Source of the DNA: Pseudomonadota bacterium
GTDB taxonomy: Bacteria; Pseudomonadota; Alphaproteobacteria; Rhizobiales; Xanthobacteraceae
DNA: 64,000 nucleotides
Reading direction: 5' to 3'
Assembly: GCA_023451825.1 (NCBI GenBank)
Contig: JAEXYA010000026.1
Span: 1 to 64,000 of the forward strand
Shown: positions 8,213 to 17,125 of the stretch, one piece after another
Layout: each line of letters begins with the position of its first letter
Position numbering within the stretch: position 1 is the first letter of the stretch
Notes under the pieces: model-generated
The model's database searches: none
What the model saw: the letters and a program-made list of their open reading frames with translations, nothing else
Told to the model about the DNA's origin: nothing
Position numbers and translations under genes: made by a program

Positions 8213-8824
8213 ATGATCATCTGGGGCACCTACGTCACCAAAAAAATCATTCAAAAGGGCGAGTTCTTCTGCCCCGGTTGCGCGGAGCATCGCGGTTACA
8301 ACCTGCGTCGCCCGAAGAAATGGGGACACCTCTACTGGATTCCGCTGATCCCGATGCAGGAGCTCGATCGCTATGTGGAATGCACCGCTTGCGACAAGGC
8401 CTGGAACGAAGCTGTGCTGCAGCACGATCCCATCCGCGAGCAGCATCAGCGCGACGAGAACCTCGCGACCATGCTTGCGCAATTGATGCTGCTGATGTCT
8501 GGCGAAGGTGGATTGACGCCGGCGCTGACCGACAAGATCATCGCAGCGACGGACAAATTACTCGGCGTAGACACGATACCGGAGTCGATTGCTGCAGCTG
8601 TCATGTCTGGCTCCGATCGCACCACCGTGCTCTCCAATACGGCAAAGCAAGCCGACAGCCTCAACGATCGCGGCAAAGAAGCGACACTGCGGGCGGTGGT
8701 TGAAGTGGCTCCCGGCCGTCCCCTCGGCGAACGGGAATGGATGCTCGCATCCGATATCGGCAAACATCTCGGCATGTCGCCGGCCCATGTGAGCGGTGTG
8801 TTGACAGAGATGGCGGCGGCTTGA
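8213..8824 (+). CDS. Zinc-ribbon domain protein with C-terminal helical region
   Basis: 203 residues. The N terminus (MIIWGTYVTKK, FFCPGCAEHRGY, then YVECTACDKAW) is a membrane-proximal zinc-ribbon with two CxxC pairs, a known family in bacteria that often starts with MIIWG. Residues about 85-200 form a helical region ending in SDIGKHLGMSPAHVSGVLTEM, which resembles a short helix-turn-helix or TerB-like module. Function is unknown. The 176 nt downstream to the BCCT gene contain no obvious terminator. Confidence 0.75.
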   Translation: MIIWGTYVTKKIIQKGEFFCPGCAEHRGYNLRRPKKWGHLYWIPLIPMQELDRYVECTACDKAWNEAVLQHDPIREQHQRDENLATMLAQLMLLMSGEGGLTPALTDKIIAATDKLLGVDTIPESIAAAVMSGSDRTTVLSNTAKQADSLNDRGKEATLRAVVEVAPGRPLGEREWMLASDIGKHLGMSPAHVSGVLTEMAAA

Positions 8825-9000
8825 ACAGGTTCCGCTTTCATAGACGGTATCGCTGCGGAGCAGAGGCATGTTCGCAACGCGCGCAGCGTTCGGTACGATC
8901 CTGCCGCTATCGCACATGAAGTCTTGATCGTCTGCAACTTGAGCCTGAATCTCGGCGTGATCGGTTGGACTCTCGATCACGCGGCGGCTAAGGCGGCCCG

Positions 9001-10908
9001 ATGATTCAAGGTCAAATCAAGCCACGCGTCTTTTTCGGCGCGTCCGCCGTGATCGCCACTTTGCTCGCGATCACGATTCTCATGCCCGGCACTGCTGATA
9101 GCATTTTCAAACTCGCGCAGAGCTGGGTGATCGACACCTTCGGCTGGTTCTACGTGGCGTCGGTCGCAATCTTTCTCGTTGTGGTGCTGGTGCTGGGCTT
9201 TGGCCCGACAGGAAAACTGCGTCTCGGGCCGGACGATGCCGAGCCGGAATTTCCATATGTCTCCTGGCTCGCGATGCTGTTCGCCGCCGGCATGGGGATC
9301 GGCCTGATGTATTTCGCTGTCGCGGAGCCAGTGCAGCATTACATCGCGCCGCCGGAAGCCCAGAGCGGCACCATCCGCGCCGCGCGCGAGGCGATGGCGA
9401 TTACCTTTCACCACTACGGCGTGCATGGCTGGGCGATCTATGCCGTGGTCGGCCTCAGCCTCGGCTATTTCACCTATCGCAAAGGCCTGCCGCTGACGCT
9501 GCGCTCGGGCCTTTCCCCCATTCTCGGCAAACGTATCAATGGCCCGCTGGGCGACGCCATCGACGTCTTCGCCGTCTGCGGCACGGTGTTCGGCGTCGCC
9601 ACCTCGCTCGGCTTCGGCGTCTCGCAGATGACGGCGGGCCTGTCCTACAATTACGGCATCGCCGATGGCGCGTTGACCAAGGTGACCGTGATCGTCCTGG
9701 TGATGGGCGCCGCCACATTGTCCGTGCTCAGCGGCGCCGATCGCGGCATTCGACGCCTGTCGGAACTCAACCTCTTGCTGGCCGTCCTGCTGATGGTGTT
9801 CGTGCTGTGCAGTGGACCGACGCTTTTCCTGTTGCGCGCGCTGGTGCAGAATTTCGGCCTCTATCTCGATCATTTCGTCGAGCGCACGTTCAAACTCTAT
9901 GCCTATGAGCCTCGTGCCTGGATGGCGGACTGGACGCTGTTTTACTGGGCGTGGTGGATCGCATGGTCGCCATTTGTCGGCATGTTCATCGCGCGCATCT
10001 CGCGCGGACGCACCATTCGCGAATTCGTGGTCGGCGTCTTGTTCGTGCCGACCGCCTTCACCTTCATCTGGATGACGGTGTTCGGCAACACGGCGATCTC
10101 GCTCGATCTCGGCACCGCCCATGGCGCCATCGCTGCCGCCGTGCAGGCCGATCTGTCGACGGCGCTGTTCAAGTTTCTCGAATATCTGCCCGCCGCGAGC
10201 TTCACATCCGGCCTGTCGATCCTGCTGGTGGGCGTGTTCTTCGTGACTTCGGCCGATTCCGGCGCGCTGGTGATCGACACGCTCGCGTCAGGCGGTGAGG
10301 AAGATACGCCACGCTGGCAGCGCATCTATTGGTGCATCGTCCTTGCCATCACCGCTACGCTGCTGCTGCTTGCCGGAGGCCTCGGCGCGCTGCAGGCCGC
10401 GACATTGCTCGCCGCCTTGCCGTTCTGCTTCATCATGCTGATGCTGGCTTACGGATTGGTGCGGCAGACCAATGCCGATCTCGATGGCGAGACCATTGCC
10501 TCGGAAGGCCCGGCGATCAGCGAACGCCTCAAGCGGCTGTTCGTGCCGGCGAGCCGCGCCGAAATCGAGCGCCAGATCACGACCTATGGCGTGCCGGCGT
10601 TGCAATCGGTCTGCCAGACCATGCTCGACGAAGGCTGGGCGGACAGTGCGGTGAAGATCGAGAGCGAAGGCGCATCGCTGTCGGTCAATTTCGGCATCGA
10701 CCGGGTGTTCGTCTATCGCCTGCTGCCGCGCTCGCGTCCCCTGGCGGCCTATACCGCGTGGGAAACGCCGACCGCCCATCGCAGCCGGACCTGGATGCTG
10801 GCCGCCCGCACCAATAGCGAAACCCGTCATCGCGATTTGACGGGGTTCTCCGAACAGCAGATCGCAGGCGACGTCCTGACCCAATTGGAGCGCTCGCGCC
10901 CCGTATAG
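9001..10908 (+). CDS. BCCT-family osmolyte transporter (betaine/choline/carnitine type)
   Basis: 635-residue secondary carrier with twelve predicted membrane segments and a cytosolic C-terminal tail of about 130 residues. Family hallmarks are AAGMGIGLMYFAVAEPVQHY, an extended DWTLFYWAWWIAWSPFVGMF (the substrate-binding helix with its tryptophan box) and FVTSADSGALVIDTLASGG. The long soluble tail matches the BetT branch, in which the tail modulates osmotic activation; choline or betaine uptake is therefore likely but not certain. Start at the ATG at 9001 fits the family N terminus. Single gene, 159 nt before thrS. Confidence 0.9.
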   Translation: MIQGQIKPRVFFGASAVIATLLAITILMPGTADSIFKLAQSWVIDTFGWFYVASVAIFLVVVLVLGFGPTGKLRLGPDDAEPEFPYVSWLAMLFAAGMGIGLMYFAVAEPVQHYIAPPEAQSGTIRAAREAMAITFHHYGVHGWAIYAVVGLSLGYFTYRKGLPLTLRSGLSPILGKRINGPLGDAIDVFAVCGTVFGVATSLGFGVSQMTAGLSYNYGIADGALTKVTVIVLVMGAATLSVLSGADRGIRRLSELNLLLAVLLMVFVLCSGPTLFLLRALVQNFGLYLDHFVERTFKLYAYEPRAWMADWTLFYWAWWIAWSPFVGMFIARISRGRTIREFVVGVLFVPTAFTFIWMTVFGNTAISLDLGTAHGAIAAAVQADLSTALFKFLEYLPAASFTSGLSILLVGVFFVTSADSGALVIDTLASGGEEDTPRWQRIYWCIVLAITATLLLLAGGLGALQAATLLAALPFCFIMLMLAYGLVRQTNADLDGETIASEGPAISERLKRLFVPASRAEIERQITTYGVPALQSVCQTMLDEGWADSAVKIESEGASLSVNFGIDRVFVYRLLPRSRPLAAYTAWETPTAHRSRTWMLAARTNSETRHRDLTGFSEQQIAGDVLTQLERSRPV

Positions 10909-11067
10909 GGCGCGGCGAGCCCCGGGCAAGATACCGTATTGTAAGAATGCCGCTCCAGCGGCGTCAAAACCTTGCCGGACTGCTGTTGCATCGTCCGAAT
11001 CGGCTGCTATACCGCTGTTCCCGCTTACCTGCGCCCGTGTGCAGGAGTGAGCCACAGGAGAAAAGAC

Positions 11068-13098
11068 ATGACTGAGAATGAAGGCTCCGGATTCAAGTTC
11101 GGCCTCGCCAACCTCACCCCCGCCGACCAGAACAACGCCAATGTGAACCTGACCTTTCCGGACGGCGCCGTGCGCCAGTATCCGAACGGGACGACCGGTT
11201 TCGACATTGCCAAGGGCATCTCGCCCTCCCTTGCCAAGCGCACCGTCGCGATGGCGCTGGATGGCGTGGTCACCGATCTCAACGACCCGATCGAGCAGGA
11301 TGCCAAGCTCGAACTGATCAATCGCGACGATCCGCGCGCACTGGAGCTGATCCGGCACGACGCGGCGCATGTGCTCGCCGAAGCCGTGCAGACGCTGTGG
11401 CCGCAGACCCAGGTCACCATCGGCCCCGTGATCGAGAACGGCTTCTACTACGACTTCTATCGCGAAGAGCCGTTCACGCCGGAGGATTTTGCCGCCATCG
11501 AGAAGAAGATGCGCGAACTGATCCAGCGCGACACGCCCTTCACCAAGCAGGTGTGGGATCGCGAGAAAACAAAACAGGTATTCCGCGACAAGGGTGAGGC
11601 CTTCAAGGTCGAGCTGGTCGATGCCATTCCCGGCAACGAGCCGATCAAGATCTATTACCAGGGCGACTGGTTCGATCTCTGCCGCGGCCCGCATATGACC
11701 TCGACGGGCAAGATCGGCAACGCCTTCAAACTGATGAAGGTGGCCGGCGCCTATTGGCGCGGCGACAGCAACAATCCGATGCTGACGCGCATCTACGGCA
11801 CCGCCTTCGCCAAGCAGGAAGACCTCGACGCCTATCTCAAGCAGATCGAGGAAGCCGAGAAGCGCGACCATCGCAAGCTCGGTCGCGAGCTCGACCTGTT
11901 CCACTTCCAGGAAGAAGGCCCGGGCGTCGTCTTCTGGCATCCAAAGGGCTGGACCATCTTCCAGGCCCTGATCGCCTATATGCGCCGCCGTCTCGCCGGC
12001 GACTACCAGGAGGTCAACGCGCCGCAAATTCTCGACAAGGGCCTGTGGGAGACCTCGGGTCACTGGGGCTGGTATCGCGAAAACATGTTCGCGGCGCAGT
12101 CGGCCGGCGAGGAAGCCGAAGACAAGCGCTGGTTCGCGCTGAAGCCGATGAATTGCCCCGGTCACGTGCAAATCTTCAAACACGGGCTGAAGAGCTATCG
12201 CGACCTGCCGCTGCGTCTTGCCGAATTCGGCGTGGTGCATCGCTACGAGGCCTCAGGCGCCATGCATGGCCTGATGCGCGTGCGCGGCTTCACCCAGGAT
12301 GACGCGCATGTCTTCTGCACCGAAGACCAGCTCGCGGATGAATGCCTCAAGATCAACGACCTGATCCTGTCGACCTATACCGACTTCGACTTCGGCGACA
12401 TCGTGGTGAAGCTCTCCACGCGTCCGGAGAAGCGCGTCGGCACCGACGAGATGTGGGATCACGCCGAACGCGTAATGGCCACTGTACTGTCGGCTATCGA
12501 GGCTCAGTCGGGCGGTCGCATCAAGACCGAGATCTCGCCGGGCGAAGGCGCGTTCTATGGGCCGAAGTTCGAATATGTGCTGCGCGACGCCATCGGCCGT
12601 GACTGGCAGTGCGGCACCACGCAGGTAGACTTCAACCTGCCGGAACGCTTCGGCGCGTTCTACATCGATGCCGACGGATCGAAGAAGGCGCCGGTGATGG
12701 TCCATCGCGCGATCTGCGGCTCGATGGAGCGCTTCATCGGCATTTTGATCGAGCACTATGCCGGCAGCTTCCCGCTTTGGCTGTCGCCGGTGCAGGTGGT
12801 GGTGACCACCATCACCTCGGAAGGCGACGAATATGCCAAGGTGGTCGCTGCGGCTGCGCGCAAGGCCGGCCTCCGCGTCGAGATCGACCTGCGCAACGAG
12901 AAGATCAACTACAAGGTCCGCGAGCACTCGCTGGCCAAGATCCCTGCTCTTCTGGTCGTCGGCAAGAAGGAAGCCGAAAGCCATTCGGTTTCGGTTCGCC
13001 GTCTCGGCAGCGAAGGCCAGAAAGTGATGTCCACCGAGGAAGCCATTGCTGCGCTTGTGGACGAAGCGACCCCGCCGGACGTCAAGCGCGCAAGGTAA
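11068..13098 (+). CDS. thrS: Threonyl-tRNA synthetase
   Basis: Class II aminoacyl-tRNA synthetase of 676 residues charging tRNA-Thr. Order of domains: TGS domain (VNLTFPDGAVRQYPNG onward), editing domain with the RHDAAHVLAEA HxxxH-type motif, catalytic core with the zinc site MNCPGH and motif 3 region (APVMVHRAICGSMERFIG), and C-terminal anticodon-binding domain. Start chosen at the ATG at 11068, preceded by CAGGAGAAAAGAC. About 25 residues precede the first TGS strand, an N-terminal extension relative to the usual start. A terminator hairpin follows at 13140. Confidence 0.97.
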   Translation: MTENEGSGFKFGLANLTPADQNNANVNLTFPDGAVRQYPNGTTGFDIAKGISPSLAKRTVAMALDGVVTDLNDPIEQDAKLELINRDDPRALELIRHDAAHVLAEAVQTLWPQTQVTIGPVIENGFYYDFYREEPFTPEDFAAIEKKMRELIQRDTPFTKQVWDREKTKQVFRDKGEAFKVELVDAIPGNEPIKIYYQGDWFDLCRGPHMTSTGKIGNAFKLMKVAGAYWRGDSNNPMLTRIYGTAFAKQEDLDAYLKQIEEAEKRDHRKLGRELDLFHFQEEGPGVVFWHPKGWTIFQALIAYMRRRLAGDYQEVNAPQILDKGLWETSGHWGWYRENMFAAQSAGEEAEDKRWFALKPMNCPGHVQIFKHGLKSYRDLPLRLAEFGVVHRYEASGAMHGLMRVRGFTQDDAHVFCTEDQLADECLKINDLILSTYTDFDFGDIVVKLSTRPEKRVGTDEMWDHAERVMATVLSAIEAQSGGRIKTEISPGEGAFYGPKFEYVLRDAIGRDWQCGTTQVDFNLPERFGAFYIDADGSKKAPVMVHRAICGSMERFIGILIEHYAGSFPLWLSPVQVVVTTITSEGDEYAKVVAAAARKAGLRVEIDLRNEKINYKVREHSLAKIPALLVVGKKEAESHSVSVRRLGSEGQKVMSTEEAIAALVDEATPPDVKRAR

Positions 13099-13139
13099 TC
13101 GATCGCCCGGCCCCTTGGCGCCATGCTCCTGACTGATGA

Positions 13140-13172
13140 ACGCCCGGCCGCGAGGCCGGGTGTTCGTGTTTC
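13140..13172 (+). terminator. Terminator hairpin downstream of thrS
   Basis: A 10-bp GC-rich stem (13140-13149 with 13154-13163, one G-U pair) closes a 4-nt loop and is followed by tcgtgttt. It lies about 40 nt after the thrS stop and just before the convergent end of the lysis-like gene. Confidence 0.6.
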
Positions 13173-13178
13173 CGGGTT

Positions 13179-15746
13179 TCAACCGTCGGCAGCTTGATCG
13201 ATCATTTCGCGGGCAAACCGGTCGATGTCCTCGATCCGATTGCTGTCCGCCGCAACCCCAGCCTTGGTCAGGCGCAGCCGTTCGCGACGCAGGTCCGACA
13301 ATCGTGTGACGATGGCACGCGGTGTCATCAGTCCGACGGCACCAAGCGTCACGGGTCCGACCGCGCCGTCGTCGCTCACGCCGAGAACCTTTTGCAGCAT
13401 CTTGGCGGCCTCGATCACATCGATCTCGGCTGCCGTGTCGAACACGACGAGATCGACGCCGACCGGCAATTCGTCGCATCTGAGCACATTCCAGTAGCGT
13501 ACCCGATAAATCTCGCAGCCCTGGTCGCGGCTGAGCTTCTGGAAATCGTCCGCCGTGAGATCCTTCTTCCGCAGGGTATCGGCGACTTCGTCGCGGGTGA
13601 GCCCGTATCGCGTCTGCGCCCCCTGATCGGCCGCGCTCTCTTTCGACAGCACGATATCGAGGCAGCGACTGAGCTGATCTTTCGGCTTCGGCCTGGTAAC
13701 AGACTTCGGCGTGGCGGTCGTCGGCAAGTGCTCGGCGCGAACCGCCTGATCAACACGAGCTGCCTGCGTTTCCTCGCGCGTGATCGCGGCGACGTCTTTG
13801 AGACGCGAGCCCTGAGACGAGCCGAGCCAAAAATTGATGACGGTGGCAAAGGCAGCCGTCAGCGCCCCGATGACGATATTGACGACCTGCAGCGTGCTAT
13901 CGTCCGCGACCTTCGCGCCGGAAAGCAAAGTAACCAGCACGATGAAGAAACCGATCGTAACAAAACCGGACAGAGCAGGCGCCGTCCATGCGATCCGCCG
14001 GTCTTGGCCTGCCATCGCCCGCAACGCAGCACGCGCATCGCTGGTATTGGCTTGATCTATCTGCATGGCCGCAATCTCCGCCTTGCGCCGGTCTGCATCG
14101 GCTGCAAGCTGGGCCTGCAGCACTGCGAACTGCGCCTTCTGCCGCGCGTCCTCCTGCGCCGCTGCGATCTTGGCGAGCTCGATCTGCAATGCCACAACGG
14201 CGGCGGGTGTCGCCTTCAGCTTGTCCGCCGCGGCATCCGGCGTCTCGGTCTGCGTGATGTCCTTGACGGTCCTGGCGACGGTCTCGGCCACCGTTCCTGC
14301 CTTGTCGCCGACCACCGCCTGGATGATACCAGGCAACACTTGCGCGGCGAGCATCACGAACGGATTCATGGACGCAACTCCTAGACCAAGAGAAGCAAAG
14401 AATTTCGGATCGAAGGATTTGAAAAGATCGCCCGCCTTCAAGGGATCGAACAGCGTACCGACACCGCCAGCGCCACCCACAACCGGTTGCGCCCCTGCCT
14501 CGGCCGTAGCGCCCCCACTCGCGGACACTAGCGATGTGCCGAGCGCGGCCGCGGTATTCGGGCCGACCTCGCCATCGACCACCAGTCCCTCGCGCCGCTG
14601 AAAGGCGATAACCCCTGCTTCTGTTTCCGTCTCGAACCTGCCATCGGCCGTTCCGGCGAAGAAGCCTCGATCCGCCAGCGCGCGCTGGATGGCAGCGATA
14701 ACAGCGGGATCCATGTTGGGCGCATTGCGCCGATAGATCAGCGCCGGTTCTCGGACCGCGATATCGTCATCGTCGTCATAGCTAATGCCAGGAATGAGCA
14801 CCCCCGTGTCCCAGCGACGGCCATGCACGCTATCGGCGACAACACCAAACTGCTTGCCTTTGGCCTCGATCGTACCGCCATTCCCGTCGCAAAGTGCTAT
14901 GTGCCCCATCGCACCTGGCGAAGGCGGATATCGCAACAGGATTCCGCCGACGGTGGCGGCCGCCTTGTCGACTGACACGCGGATGCCGAGCCGCTCGACA
15001 TCGTCCCGCCAGGCGCCCGTATAGGCTTCCACCTGCGCGGGTTTGCCATTGTTATCAACGCAGCCATAAAGCTTGCCGGCTTCCTGGTAGACCAGCCAGG
15101 ACATGAATTCGGCACAGTCCCACGGGCCTTTCCAGTTGGGATCGTCCTTCGGCACCAAAACGTTGCGATATTCCTCGCCGATGTGGACCTGAGCGCGCCG
15201 TACCAGACCAACACCGGACGGCCCAGCAGGACCAGGCTTCGCAGTCACGACTCCGCCGCCTTGCTGCTGGTCGAGATATGCATCGGCGCTGCCTGCCTTG
15301 AACATCGCATGGGCCTGCTGCCACTCGTCGTCGTTGAGATTGTTTTTGCGTCCAGACTCCCGCCCGGCAATCGCTTTCATGATGGCGATGGCCAACTTGT
15401 CGTCGTCGAGCATCTCGCGGGTCAGGACCATCTCGTCGGAATAGCCGGGAATCCCGAAGCCATATGATCCGGTCCACTGCTTGCCGGCGGCCCCCATGGT
15501 CATGCCGACATATTTGCGGTTCAACAGGTCGAAATTGGCGGCGGCGCCATTGATCAGCGTCGGGAATGTCGCGATCTTGTGTCCACCGCCAATGATCCCA
15601 TAACCGAGCTGGCCGAACAGCGCCGCACGCGCGCTCGGATACTGAGCGCCCGGATTGCAATAGCGCAGCGATGCGGGCTCACTGCCTGCGACCGTAACGA
15701 CGCGGGTCACCGTCGATGGATCGGTCGACCGTCCAATTTCAGCCAT
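13179..15746 (-). CDS. Multidomain phage-lysis-like protein: NlpC/P60-like peptidase, PG-binding, holin-like helices, GH108-like muramidase
   Basis: 855 residues in one uninterrupted frame. Residues 25-135 (RYCNPGAQYP, YGFGIPGYSDEM) resemble a phage P5-type muralytic/structural domain. At 180-320 is an NlpC/P60/CHAP-like cysteine peptidase with WDCAEF (C211) and MGHIALCDGNGG (H282). At 345-405 is a PG_binding_1 repeat (AIQRALADRGFFAG, DGEVGPNTAAALG). At 445-655 is a phage 3TM-holin-like region: a hydrophobic segment at 452-480, an Ala/Gln coiled coil at 510-575 and two membrane helices (591-609, 620-640). At 690-855 is a GH108/PG_binding_3 muramidase-like end, candidate catalytic E703, with TRYGLT. 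The start has AGGAG upstream. No phage genes surround it. Domain calls are by eye; the peptidase and PG-binding parts are the surest. Confidence 0.75.
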   Translation of the reverse strand: MAEIGRSTDPSTVTRVVTVAGSEPASLRYCNPGAQYPSARAALFGQLGYGIIGGGHKIATFPTLINGAAANFDLLNRKYVGMTMGAAGKQWTGSYGFGIPGYSDEMVLTREMLDDDKLAIAIMKAIAGRESGRKNNLNDDEWQQAHAMFKAGSADAYLDQQQGGGVVTAKPGPAGPSGVGLVRRAQVHIGEEYRNVLVPKDDPNWKGPWDCAEFMSWLVYQEAGKLYGCVDNNGKPAQVEAYTGAWRDDVERLGIRVSVDKAAATVGGILLRYPPSPGAMGHIALCDGNGGTIEAKGKQFGVVADSVHGRRWDTGVLIPGISYDDDDDIAVREPALIYRRNAPNMDPAVIAAIQRALADRGFFAGTADGRFETETEAGVIAFQRREGLVVDGEVGPNTAAALGTSLVSASGGATAEAGAQPVVGGAGGVGTLFDPLKAGDLFKSFDPKFFASLGLGVASMNPFVMLAAQVLPGIIQAVVGDKAGTVAETVARTVKDITQTETPDAAADKLKATPAAVVALQIELAKIAAAQEDARQKAQFAVLQAQLAADADRRKAEIAAMQIDQANTSDARAALRAMAGQDRRIAWTAPALSGFVTIGFFIVLVTLLSGAKVADDSTLQVVNIVIGALTAAFATVINFWLGSSQGSRLKDVAAITREETQAARVDQAVRAEHLPTTATPKSVTRPKPKDQLSRCLDIVLSKESAADQGAQTRYGLTRDEVADTLRKKDLTADDFQKLSRDQGCEIYRVRYWNVLRCDELPVGVDLVVFDTAAEIDVIEAAKMLQKVLGVSDDGAVGPVTLGAVGLMTPRAIVTRLSDLRRERLRLTKAGVAADSNRIEDIDRFAREMIDQAADG

Positions 15747-16110
15747 GCGCGCTCCTGCACAATATGAAATCGTACCGAGACGAATATGCTCTGCGATGCG
15801 TGTCTGCTTCGTCGTGCGTTGTCGTGCCGTGATGCCGGTCTATTGCGTGGATTGAGAAACGACGGAATATCGCGAACGCTCGTTAGTCGTTGCGCACCGA
15901 TAGAAATCCAAGCTCCACAGCCAATCGCGCATCCGCAAAGCCGCGACGTTGGAAAAACCAAACCATCAACCGAGGATTGCATCATCACTTTAGGTTGTCA
16001 ATCTGTGCAGTACGCCATTTGGAAGAACGGACCCCGTCTTGTTTGCCATAGCTCTCGCCGCCAATGAGATGCTAAACGGCGGATAACTTTCCAATGATGG
16101 ACGATACCCC
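15747..16110. other. Intergenic region, no supported gene
   Basis: 364 nt between the start of the fused lysis-like gene and a small hypothetical gene. It is less GC-rich than its surroundings. Short open frames on both strands show no family similarity or convincing ribosome-binding sites. It must hold the divergent promoters, but no clear -35/-10 pair was recognised. Confidence 0.5.
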
Positions 16111-16320
16111 ATGAGCGACGACTGCGAAGAGCAGATCGAGGCCTATCCGATCCGCGCCTATCAGCTGATCTCGGATCCGAACCAGCCGCACCTGGTCGCG
16201 ATCGCGTTCGAGACGGCACGGGGGCATAGTCTCTATCTCGCCTCGCGCGCGGTGCTCGAAGACCTCGGGCGCGACCTTCTTGAACGCGCAACGAAGTTGC
16301 CGGAGCCCAAGAACGGCTAA
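16111..16320 (+). CDS. Small conserved hypothetical protein
   Basis: 69 residues, acidic at the N terminus (MSDDCEEQIEAYPIRAYQLI) with an amphipathic C-terminal helix (LASRAVLEDLGRDLLERATK). No signal peptide or membrane segment. Codon use matches neighbouring genes and the ATG is well placed, so it is probably real, but I recognise no domain. Followed after 123 nt by the nitroreductase gene. Confidence 0.5.
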   Translation: MSDDCEEQIEAYPIRAYQLISDPNQPHLVAIAFETARGHSLYLASRAVLEDLGRDLLERATKLPEPKNG

Positions 16321-16443
16321 GTCGACACGATCGGACCTGACGAAGTGCGGGATCACGGGATTGCGCGCTCACAATCGGTCTAAAGGCCAGCCCCTTGCCT
16401 CGTGATGCTGGCGTCCCCGTGTTAAGCAGGCGGCCGTAGCTTC

Positions 16444-17025
16444 ATGCGAGATCAAGCCGTGACCGATACCATCGAATTCCTGAAGACCCGCCGCTCCGTC
16501 AAACCGCGCGAGATGCAGGGCAAGGGTCCCTCTTCCGCCGAACTTGACACCATTTTGACCATCGGCGCGCGGGTGCCTGATCATGGCAAGCTGGCGCCGT
16601 GGCGTTTCATCGTGTTCGAGGGTGACGCCCGCAAGCGCGCCGGCACCGTGATCGCCACCGTGTTCGCCCGCAAAAACCCCGATGCGCCGCACGAGACCGT
16701 CGAGGCTGAGAAGCAGCGTCTTACCGAAGCCCCGCTGGTGATCGCAGTGGTGTCCTCGCTCAAGCAGCATCCGAAGGTGCCAGCCTGGGAGCAGGAATTG
16801 TCGGCAGGCGCGAGCTGCATGAATATCGTTGCAGCCACGACGGCGCTCGGTTATGGCGCCAACTGGCTCACGGGTTGGTACGCCTTCGATCGCGATGTGC
16901 TGACGGGGCTTGGATTGATGGCCGAAGAGAAGCTTGCCGGCTTCATCCATATCGGCGGCAAGCCGGACCGTGTCATCGAGGACCGGCCGCGGCCGGAACT
17001 GAAGGAGCTGGTGACGCGGTTCTGA
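16444..17025 (+). CDS. Nitroreductase-family flavoprotein (YdjA-like)
   Basis: 193-residue FMN-dependent oxidoreductase of the nitroreductase superfamily. TRRSVKPREMQGKGP is the N-terminal FMN phosphate-binding segment (R-R-S), VPDHGKLAPWRFIVFEG the conserved core, and YGANWLTGWYAFD plus FIHIGGKPDRVIEDRPRP the C-terminal half. Length and the GKLAPWRF motif fit the YdjA/TdsD-like branch of minimal nitroreductases. The physiological substrate is unknown. Start at the ATG at 16444; a GTG five codons later is an alternative. A full family A repeat follows the stop. Confidence 0.88.
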   Translation: MRDQAVTDTIEFLKTRRSVKPREMQGKGPSSAELDTILTIGARVPDHGKLAPWRFIVFEGDARKRAGTVIATVFARKNPDAPHETVEAEKQRLTEAPLVIAVVSSLKQHPKVPAWEQELSAGASCMNIVAATTALGYGANWLTGWYAFDRDVLTGLGLMAEEKLAGFIHIGGKPDRVIEDRPRPELKELVTRF

Positions 17026-17035
17026 GATTGCTTCA

Positions 17036-17117
17036 TGTAGGGTGGGCAAAGCGCAGCGTGCCCACCTTACCAGCCGAGCACTTGAAGGTGGGCACGCTTC
17101 GCTTTGCCCACCCTACA
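17036..17117. repeat. Complete palindromic repeat, family A
   Basis: 82 nt with nested dyads: outer arms tgtagggtgggcaaagcg and cgctttgcccaccctaca, inner arms agcgtgcccacctt and aaggtgggcacgct. It lies 10 nt after the nitroreductase stop and 9 nt before the convergent end of the GGDEF-EAL gene. Confidence 0.85.
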
Positions 17118-17125
17118 TCAGAGTT

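Noticed and set aside
8977..10122. Long minus-strand open frame of 381 codons across the BCCT transporter gene
   Set aside because: Composition is a His/Asp/Arg/Glu-rich shadow of the GC-rich coding strand; no family similarity. The plus strand encodes an unmistakable BCCT protein.
10288..12240. Minus-strand open frame of 650 codons over the end of the BCCT gene and thrS
   Set aside because: It runs antisense to two well-supported genes with no recognisable domain; long antisense frames are expected at this GC content.
13179..15746. Reading the 855-residue gene as evidence of a resident prophage
   Set aside because: No integrase, terminase, capsid, tail or repressor gene lies on either side; thrS and a nitroreductase flank it. 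A lone domesticated gene fits better.
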